Assembly: GCA_963736175.1 (NCBI GenBank)
Contig: CAVTNU010000032.1
Coordinates: 31,015 to 95,014 of the forward strand
Length of the DNA: 64,000 nucleotides
Direction: 5' to 3'
Source: Rhodoblastus sp963736175
GTDB lineage: Bacteria; Pseudomonadota; Alphaproteobacteria; Rhizobiales; Beijerinckiaceae
Shown: positions 58,222 to 64,000 of the stretch, in pieces
Layout of the letters: each line of letters opens with the position of its first letter
Numbering within the stretch: position 1 is the stretch's first letter
Notes under the pieces: model-generated
The model's input: only the letters and a program-made list of their open reading frames with translations
What the model was told of the DNA's origin: nothing
Databases searched by the model: none
Position numbers and translations under genes: made by a program

Positions 58222-59466
58222 ATGCAAAGAGCTTCAACACTCTTGTTACGCGCTGCGCTGCGCCGTTGGCGCGGCGACGAGCGCGGCAACGTCGCTTTGA
58301 CTTTTGCTTTGGCGATGCTCCCGATCATCGCCATGCTGGGCGCCGCCATTGATTACGGCAGGCTGTCCTTCGCCCGTGTGCAGGTGCAGGACGCCATGGA
58401 CGGCGCGGTCATTCTCGCCGTCACCAAGTCGACCGCGGCGGCCGGAACCTTTTTCACCGGCGCCGCCGCCCAGTCCAATGCGACCATTGTCGGTGCGCCG
58501 AGTTTCGTGACCAATTCCGACGGAAGCGTGTCCGGATCGGCGAACGCTGTCCTGCCCACCAGCATGATGGGGATTGTCGGCCTCACCCAGATGCAGTTTT
58601 CCGTCCAGGCCAAGGCTGGCGTCGCCACATCGACGACTTCCACACCTGCCGCCGTCTGCCTTTCGGTCCTCGATCCGAACGCCAGTCAGGCCCTTCTGGT
58701 CAACAGCTCGGTGACCATTAACGCGCCGAATTGCGAAATTGATGTCGCCTCGAACGGATCGCCGGCTGCGATCTTCAACAGCGGTGACAATTTCAATGTG
58801 GCGAAAATCTGCGTGCATGGGACCAACGTCATTGAGAATGGCGGCGCCGTCGCCGGGCTCTCGACGGGCTGCACCACCGCCGCCAATCCGTTCAAGGGAA
58901 ACATGCCGACCGTTTCGAACACGACGTGCACGGTGAGCGGCCAGAATTACTCGGGATCGAACACTTTGAGCCCAGGCGTCTATTGCGGCGGTTTCAACTT
59001 CAACGGCTCTGGAACCCTGACCTTGCAGCCGGGCCTTTATGTCTTCGAGTCCACCAACTGGAATCTCAACAGCGGGTGGACGGTCAGCGGGAGCGGCGTC
59101 ACCTTCTATTTCGCCGATCAGAATTCCTACATCCAGGTCAATAGCGGCGTGACAATGAACATTTCCGCGCCAACGAGCGGAACATACGCCAATATCCTTA
59201 TGTTCGAGCCAAGCGGCCTCGCCCAGTCGTCCTTTACGATCAACGGTTCGGCCGGGCATAAGTTCAGCGGGCTGGTCTATCTGCCAAGCCGCAATGTCAC
59301 GTTCAATTCGATGTCGACGGTCAACAGCGAAAGCCTGACCATGGTGTTCAACCAGCTGATTCTCGATACCGACAACTGGAGCATCGCGCCGGGGGCAAAA
59401 TCGATCGCTTCGGCTTCGACAACGACGACGACCACGACAGCTGGCGCGCCGCGCCTCGTCAAATAG
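58222..59466 (+). CDS. TadG-like pilus-assembly protein with repeat-rich C-terminus
   Basis: A 414-residue protein. It begins with the Tad/Flp-type motif RGDERGNVALTFALAMLPII (hydrophobic helix, prepilin-like TadE/TadG start) and DYGRLSFARVQVQDAMDGAV. From about 110 on it is Ser/Thr/Asn-rich with several Cys and repeated GSGT- or NSGV-like turns, resembling a parallel beta-helix. The last part is Thr-rich (TTTTTTAGAPRLVK). No tad locus is visible, so it stands alone. AT-rich DNA (58080-58200) with AAACCT/AGGTTT may hold its promoter. Confidence 0.8.
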   Translation: MQRASTLLLRAALRRWRGDERGNVALTFALAMLPIIAMLGAAIDYGRLSFARVQVQDAMDGAVILAVTKSTAAAGTFFTGAAAQSNATIVGAPSFVTNSDGSVSGSANAVLPTSMMGIVGLTQMQFSVQAKAGVATSTTSTPAAVCLSVLDPNASQALLVNSSVTINAPNCEIDVASNGSPAAIFNSGDNFNVAKICVHGTNVIENGGAVAGLSTGCTTAANPFKGNMPTVSNTTCTVSGQNYSGSNTLSPGVYCGGFNFNGSGTLTLQPGLYVFESTNWNLNSGWTVSGSGVTFYFADQNSYIQVNSGVTMNISAPTSGTYANILMFEPSGLAQSSFTINGSAGHKFSGLVYLPSRNVTFNSMSTVNSESLTMVFNQLILDTDNWSIAPGAKSIASASTTTTTTTAGAPRLVK

Positions 59467-59607
59467 CGGGCGATGCGCGGTATTTGCGGTTTCGACCGCG
59501 CGTGCAGTCGCCGCTTCGATTCTTGACGCGCCTGCGAAAACTCGGGCGTCGCCGCGCCTTGTTCGCCCGCCCTCTTGCACAATCGTCCTTGATGGTCCAA
59601 ATATCCG

Positions 59608-59706
59608 GCGGGAGGTTGGCGGTGGACGCTCCACTCGCCAACCGGGTCAGGTCCGGAAGGAAGCAGCCCTAACGAGACCGGGCGGGTCTTCGTCCAACCT
59701 CCTACT
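59608..59706 (+). ncRNA. ffs: Signal recognition particle RNA (4.5S/SRP)
   Basis: GGAGGTTGG at 59611 pairs with CCAACCTCC at 59694-59702, closing a hairpin of SRP length. The core TCAGGTCCGGAAGGAAGCAG carries the universal SRP apical loop (GGTCCGGAAGGAAGC AGCC). It lies just before dnaX, a frequent alphaproteobacterial position. Ends are approximate. Confidence 0.92.
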
Positions 59707-59757
59707 TTCCATTCATTGGCGCGCGGCTTGGGGCTCGCGCGTATTTTCGGCGGTCTG

Positions 59758-61626
59758 ATGCACGACGATCCCGACCAGAACGATCGTTTGGCGCCTCCCG
59801 ATGGTCCCGGCCTGTTCGCCGACGCCGCGCCGCCAAAGCCGGAAAAATCGACGCCCTACCGCGTCCTCGCCCGCAAATATCGCCCCGCCAGTTTCGAGGA
59901 TCTGATCGGTCAGGAGGCGATGGTTCGCACCCTGTCCAACGCCTTCGATCTTGGGCGCATCCATCAGGCGTATATGCTGACCGGCGTGCGCGGCGTGGGC
60001 AAGACCACGACAGCGCGCATTCTGGCGCGGGCGTTCAATTATCAGCTCCCCGCCAAAGACGGTCGTCCGGCGGTCGACGCGCCGACCATTCACATGAACG
60101 AGTTGGGCGTGCATTGTCAGGCCATCATCGAATCGCGGCATGTCGACGTGATTGAAATGGACGCGGCTTCGCATACCGGCATTGACGACGTGCGCGAAAT
60201 TATCGACGGCGCACGCTATCGCCCGGTAATGGCGCGCACCAAGGTATACATTATCGACGAAGTGCACATGCTGTCGAAACAGGCGTTCAACGGCCTGCTG
60301 AAGACGCTCGAAGAACCGCCTGAGCACGTCAAGTTTGTGTTCGCCACCACCGAAATCGAAAAAGTCCCGGTCACGGTGCGCTCGCGCTGCCAACGTTTCG
60401 ACCTGCGCCGCGTCGAGGCCGACGTTCTGGCTCGCCATCTGGCCGGCGTCTGCTCGAAGGAGGGCGTCGAGATCGAGGAGGGCGCGCTCGCCCTGATCGC
60501 GCGCGCGGCGGAAGGTTCGGTACGCGATTCTTTGTCGCTGCTCGACCAAGCTATCGCGCATGGCGCCGGCGCCGGTCCGATCGCGGCCGAAAATCTGCGG
60601 CAGATGTTGGGGCTGGCCGACCAGACGCGCATCATCGACCTGTTCGAGGCGCTGATGAAGGGCGACATGGCGTCCGCCTTGGCCGGGCTCAAGGAACAGC
60701 ACGATTGCGGCGCCGATCCGGGCCAGATTTTGGCGGCGTTGGCCGAGTTCGTCCACTTCGTCACGCGGCTGAAAATTTCGCCCGCCGCCGCGAAGGACCC
60801 TTCGGTGAGCGAGGCCGAACGGCTGCGCGGCGGTCAATTCGCCCAGAGCCTGTCGATGGCGGCGTTGTCGCGCGCCTGGCAGATGCTGTTGAAGGGGCTG
60901 CAGGAGGTTAAGGACTCGCCAAGGCCGCTCGCCGCCGCCGATATGGTGCTGGTGCGTTTGGCCTACGCTGCCGATCTGCCTTCGCCAGAAGATATCCTGC
61001 GCCGCCTGTCCGGCGCGCCGGCGTCGTCGCCAGCCGTTCCGAGATCCGGCGGTTCGGGCGAGGGAGGAGCTCCGGCGTCCGCAATGCAACGCGGGTCGAG
61101 CGCCATGGCCGCCGTCGCGCCAGCCAACTCCGCGCCCGTCGCTCGCACGACGGCGCAACCCGCCGATGCGCCGCGCGTCAGGTTGCAGAGCTTCGAAGCG
61201 TTGGTCGCATTCGTGGGCGCGCAGCGCGACATCCAGCTGAAAGTGGCGCTCGAGCGCGACGTCTCATTGGTGCGTTTTGAGGAAGGACGCATCGAATTCT
61301 CCTTGAAGAGCGGCGCTTCGCCGCAACTGGCGCATTATTTGACGCGCCGCTTGCAGGAATGGACGGCGCAGCGCTGGATGGTCGCTATTTCCTCCGCGCC
61401 GGGCGCGCCGACCCTGCACGAGTTGGCGCAGGCGCGCGACGAGGAACAGCGTATCGGCGTTCAGTCCGATCCTTTGGTGCGCGCCGCGCTGGAGCAATTT
61501 CCCGGCGCCGCCATCGTCGCCGTGCGTGTCGGCGAGGTCGAGCCTTCCGCGGAACCGGCCCGCGCGCCGACAGCCGGCGGCGAAGACGTTGCTTATGTCG
61601 ATGAAACGGACGATGAGGATTTGTAA
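59758..61626 (+). CDS. dnaX: DNA polymerase III subunit gamma/tau
   Basis: A 622-residue protein from the ATG at 59758; a TTG at 59716 is possible. The AAA+ domain has MLTGVRGVGKTTTARILARA (Walker A), KVYIIDEVHMLSKQAFNGLL (Walker B) and VRSRCQRFDLRRV. The zinc module is degenerate: only HCQAIIESRHVDVIEMDAAS keeps one Cys, as in Rhizobiales. It loads the sliding clamp and links polymerases. The Ala/Pro linker and the C-terminal tau part are present. It heads dnaX-ybaB-recR. Confidence 0.95.
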   Translation: MHDDPDQNDRLAPPDGPGLFADAAPPKPEKSTPYRVLARKYRPASFEDLIGQEAMVRTLSNAFDLGRIHQAYMLTGVRGVGKTTTARILARAFNYQLPAKDGRPAVDAPTIHMNELGVHCQAIIESRHVDVIEMDAASHTGIDDVREIIDGARYRPVMARTKVYIIDEVHMLSKQAFNGLLKTLEEPPEHVKFVFATTEIEKVPVTVRSRCQRFDLRRVEADVLARHLAGVCSKEGVEIEEGALALIARAAEGSVRDSLSLLDQAIAHGAGAGPIAAENLRQMLGLADQTRIIDLFEALMKGDMASALAGLKEQHDCGADPGQILAALAEFVHFVTRLKISPAAAKDPSVSEAERLRGGQFAQSLSMAALSRAWQMLLKGLQEVKDSPRPLAAADMVLVRLAYAADLPSPEDILRRLSGAPASSPAVPRSGGSGEGGAPASAMQRGSSAMAAVAPANSAPVARTTAQPADAPRVRLQSFEALVAFVGAQRDIQLKVALERDVSLVRFEEGRIEFSLKSGASPQLAHYLTRRLQEWTAQRWMVAISSAPGAPTLHELAQARDEEQRIGVQSDPLVRAALEQFPGAAIVAVRVGEVEPSAEPARAPTAGGEDVAYVDETDDEDL

Positions 61627-61950
61627 ATGGTCGACATCATGGGTTTGATGAAACAGGCTGGCGCGATGCAGGCCAAAATGGCCGAAATGCAAGCCGAGAT
61701 GGACAATATCACAGTCGAGGGCGGCTCCGGCGGCGGTCTGGTCAAGGTGACGATGACGGCAAAAGGCGCGCTGAAGGGCGTCTCCGTCGATGATTCGCTG
61801 CTGAAGCCGGAAGAAAAGGAAATTCTCGAAGACCTTTTGATCGCCGCGCATGAGGATGGGCGGCGCAAGGCCGAAGCGCTGGTGGAGGAGAAAATGAAGG
61901 CGATGACGGCCAGCCTGAAACTCCCTCCGGGCATGAAGCTGCCGTTCTAG
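61627..61950 (+). CDS. ybaB: YbaB/EbfC nucleoid-associated protein
   Basis: A 107-residue protein. It begins MVDIMGLMKQAGAMQAKMAE and continues MDNITVEGGSGGGLVKVTM, then GVSVDDSLLKPEEKEILEDL. This is the full YbaB/EbfC fold. It binds DNA and is usually next to dnaX and recR, as here. It starts immediately after the dnaX stop with no gap. Confidence 0.95.
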   Translation: MVDIMGLMKQAGAMQAKMAEMQAEMDNITVEGGSGGGLVKVTMTAKGALKGVSVDDSLLKPEEKEILEDLLIAAHEDGRRKAEALVEEKMKAMTASLKLPPGMKLPF

Positions 61951-62073
61951 CCGCCGTCCGGAAAAGTTCGGCCGCTCCGTCGGCTGAGGACGCTTGAGAA
62001 AACTGATCGCCGGAGCGGTAGTTCCGGCTTCTTCGCCACGAACCTTCTGAAACTTTCCAGGCTTTCATAAAAT

Positions 62074-62679
62074 ATGGCCGAACGCGTCGCCGGACCTGAA
62101 ATCGAGCGGTTAATTCAATTGCTCGCCCGTCTTCCGGGCCTGGGACCGCGCTCGGCGCGGCGGGCGGCCTTGCATCTCATTCGCAAGCGCGAGGAATTGC
62201 TCGGGCCGCTTGGCGAAGCGATGCGGGTCGCCAAGGAGCGCATCCTCACCTGCTCGTCCTGCGGCAATATCGATACGTCCGATCCCTGCGCCATTTGTAC
62301 GGATTCGCGCCGCGACCGATCGACGATCGTCGTCGTCGAAACCGTCGCCGACCTTTGGGCGCTGGAGCGGGTGGGGACGATGCGCGCGCTCTATCATGTT
62401 TTGGGCGGCGTCCTGTCGCCGCTCGACGGCGTCGGTCCGAACGACCTCAATTTTGACAGGCTGGTGAGCCGCGTCGCCGAGAGCGAGGTCAAGGAAGTCA
62501 TTTTGGCGGTCAACGCAACGGTCGATGGTCAGACGACGGCCCATTACATCACCGATATTCTCGCGCATCTGTCGGTCAAATGCACGAGGCTCGCGCATGG
62601 CGTGCCCGTCGGCGGCGAATTGGATTACCTCGACGAAGGCACTCTCGCCGCCGCGCTGCGCAGCCGTACGGACTTTTAG
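62074..62679 (+). CDS. recR: Recombination mediator RecR
   Basis: A 201-residue protein. The helix-hairpin-helix is LLARLPGLGPRSARRAALHL, the zinc finger CSSCGNIDTSDPCAICTDSR, and the Toprim part TIVVVETVADLWALERVGTM, then CTRLAHGVPVGGELDYLDEG at the end. RecR acts with RecF and RecO to load RecA on gaps. It follows ybaB by 123 bases in the usual order. Length fits. Confidence 0.96.
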   Translation: MAERVAGPEIERLIQLLARLPGLGPRSARRAALHLIRKREELLGPLGEAMRVAKERILTCSSCGNIDTSDPCAICTDSRRDRSTIVVVETVADLWALERVGTMRALYHVLGGVLSPLDGVGPNDLNFDRLVSRVAESEVKEVILAVNATVDGQTTAHYITDILAHLSVKCTRLAHGVPVGGELDYLDEGTLAAALRSRTDF

Positions 62680-62709
62680 CGATCGTCGCCTTACCGCGCG
62701 GATTGCTCT

Positions 62710-63868
62710 TTATCCGATCCGTTCCGCCCGATGCGTTCGTCCGCGCCAGGAAACATTGGCTGAAGCGTAGCTGCCGAGAAAAATCGCGAAGGACAACAGA
62801 TCGCGCGCCGGAAGCAGCCAAAGCGGACCGGGTTCGCCCGGGAAAGCCCTGTCGACTTCGCTGCGCAGGAGCGCCCGGCTCGCCATCGAGGCGGCGAGGA
62901 CGAACCAGCCTGACCGGTCGAAGCCGCTCAAAATCAGGGCCAGCGCCGCGAGAGCGAAAGCATGGGTGAGCAGCGATCCGCCATAGCCCAACGGATCAAT
63001 CGCCTTGATGGTGCGCGCCCAGCGTATTTCCTGCCGCCAAAGGGCTTCGAAGCTCGCTTCGGCGCCGCCGTGGGCGACGGCGAAATCCGCGACGGCGACT
63101 GTTCGCCCTGTCTTGCGCACGGCCTCGCCCAGAGCGTAATCGTCGGCTAGCCGATCCGCGGCGAGCTGAAAGCCGCCGATCTCATCGAGCGTCGATTTGC
63201 GCAGGGCGATGGTGGCGCCAAAACACGGATGGGCGAGTTTCAGGGCGGCGGCGAAAAAGGCGTTGGGCAGAAACGCGTAGTCGACGCCCATCGCGCAAAG
63301 ACGCGCCCAGAGCCCGCCGTTTGGCCGCCCGCGGTAAAGGCAGGTGACCAGACCGACGCCCGGCGCCGCCAGGGCGGCCGCGAGGCGGCGCAGATAATCG
63401 GGCTCGACGCCAATGTCGCTGTCGGCCAACACGACGATTTCGCCGTCGATCGATCGCGCCATGTTGATCAGATTTGAGACCTTGCGGTTGCTTCCATATT
63501 CGTCGCCGTCGACGATCACGCGGTAATCGCGCGGCGCCTGGCCGGGTCGCGCCTTGGCGGCGGCGATGACGCTTTGCGCCACGGCGATAGCCGGATCTTG
63601 CGCGTCTTGCGCGCCGAACAGGACTTGCGCCGGCGCCGGGTAATCCTGAACGCAAAATGACATCAGGTTCGCGAACAGGTCGGGCTCATCGCCATGCAAA
63701 GGCTTGAGAACGGCGATCGGCGGAAAGTCCAGAACGCGCGTCGGCGCGGGCCGTCGTGAACAAACGCAGGACCAGCGCGCAGGCGAGCGTGTAAAGAACC
63801 CCGAGAACGGCAAGCGCGAAAGCGCTCGCGGCCAAAAAACCCAGAAGGGCGGAGAGCAGGCCGGTCAC
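62710..63868 (-). pseudogene. hpnI: Hopanoid biosynthesis glycosyltransferase HpnI, frameshifted
   Basis: The main part (63738 down to 62710) is a GT2 enzyme: PPIAVLKPLHGDEPDLFANL, LADSDIGVEPDYLRRLAAAL (DxD), FGATIALRKSTLDEIGGFQL and RQEIRWARTI (QxxRW), then C-terminal helices. The N-terminal helix (LLSALLGFLAASAFALAVLG) lies in another frame that starts at 63868. One extra base around 63750-63757 separates them; with it removed the protein is about 385 residues. HpnI adds N-acetylglucosamine to hopanoid lipids. Lesion or sequencing error cannot be told apart. Confidence 0.86.
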
Positions 63869-63872
63869 GATC

Positions 63873-64000
63873 TATTGGCCGAGCAAGATGGCGGTTTGCT
63901 TGCGCAACGCGGCGCTGGCGGCGTCGGCGCCGTCCGCGCCATAAGCGCGCAAAAGCGTGCGCCAATGGGCGAGTTCGCTGATCGAGCCGTTGGCGAGAAC
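63873..64000 (-). CDS. C-terminal end of a gene, cut by the window edge
   Basis: The minus frame is open to the window end and stops at 63873, giving about 42 residues that end WRTLLRAYGADGADAASAAL then RKQTAILLGQ. No family can be named from this short piece. It stops 4 bases before the hpnI start and is probably in the same operon. Confidence 0.5.

Noticed and set aside
59713..61158. Minus-strand open frame (481 codons) opposite dnaX
   Set aside because: Antisense shadow of dnaX; Arg/His/Gln-rich.
1..64000. CRISPR array or tandem repeats
   Set aside because: No regularly spaced direct repeats were seen anywhere in the window.

Overview
The window is a GC-rich stretch (roughly 60-65% G+C by eye) of an alphaproteobacterial chromosome. 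I place it in the Hyphomicrobiales, possibly near Beijerinckiaceae/Methylocystaceae. The reasons are the order rplU-rpmA-GNAT-obgE-proB, a DnaX lacking most of the usual zinc cysteines, a hopanoid glycosyltransferase (HpnI), a bufferin-type RiPP cluster and the general codon style. The genus is an inference. I found no CRISPR array, rRNA or prophage. There is one tRNA and one SRP RNA.

Layout. 0-13 kb is accessory: a five-gene run of membrane, secreted and TPR-like proteins of unknown function built around a 1101-residue exported protein with a duplicated domain; an M15 peptidase gene cut by an IS5-family element; then small secreted proteins, a DUF4424 protein and a metzincin-like protease. 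13-19 kb holds a divergent LysR/TDT-transporter pair, a decayed folD, eutBC (ethanolamine ammonia-lyase), a vapC remnant and tRNA-Ser(CGA). 19-26.3 kb is core: rplU, rpmA, a GNAT, obgE, a frameshifted proB and a PAS-GGDEF-EAL protein. 26-34.7 kb holds a beta-hydroxyacid dehydrogenase, the bufferin-like cluster (Cys-rich precursor, MNIO enzyme, DUF2063 partner) with an FmdB-like protein, an orphan solute-binding protein, cobS, DUF1289, RNase T2, rlmJ and a cold-shock gene.

34.8-47.2 kb looks like an aromatic uptake and degradation region. On the plus strand a branched-chain-type ABC transporter (with a permease-ATPase fusion), an amidohydrolase and an SDR run together. On the minus strand are a MarR regulator, a globin-coupled chemoreceptor, and 3-hydroxybenzoate 6-hydroxylase, gentisate dioxygenase and fumarylpyruvate hydrolase. 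Maleylpyruvate isomerase is not in the window. 47.3-55.3 kb is a complete kdpFABCDE potassium operon preceded by an extra 27-residue membrane peptide. 55.5-64 kb carries nudC-queC, a HIT protein, a Tad/Flp-type protein, the SRP RNA, dnaX-ybaB-recR and a frameshifted hpnI.

Four or five genes carry single-base frameshifts (folD, proB, hpnI, the vapC remnant, a small secreted gene). folD and vapC look like true decay, because both also lack other parts. proB and hpnI are otherwise intact, so sequencing or assembly error must be excluded. The points most worth a second look are the bufferin-like RiPP cluster with a terminator-like hairpin between precursor and enzyme, the 1101-residue protein and its operon, KdpB with TGKS in place of TGES, and the promoter/operator of the gentisate operon.
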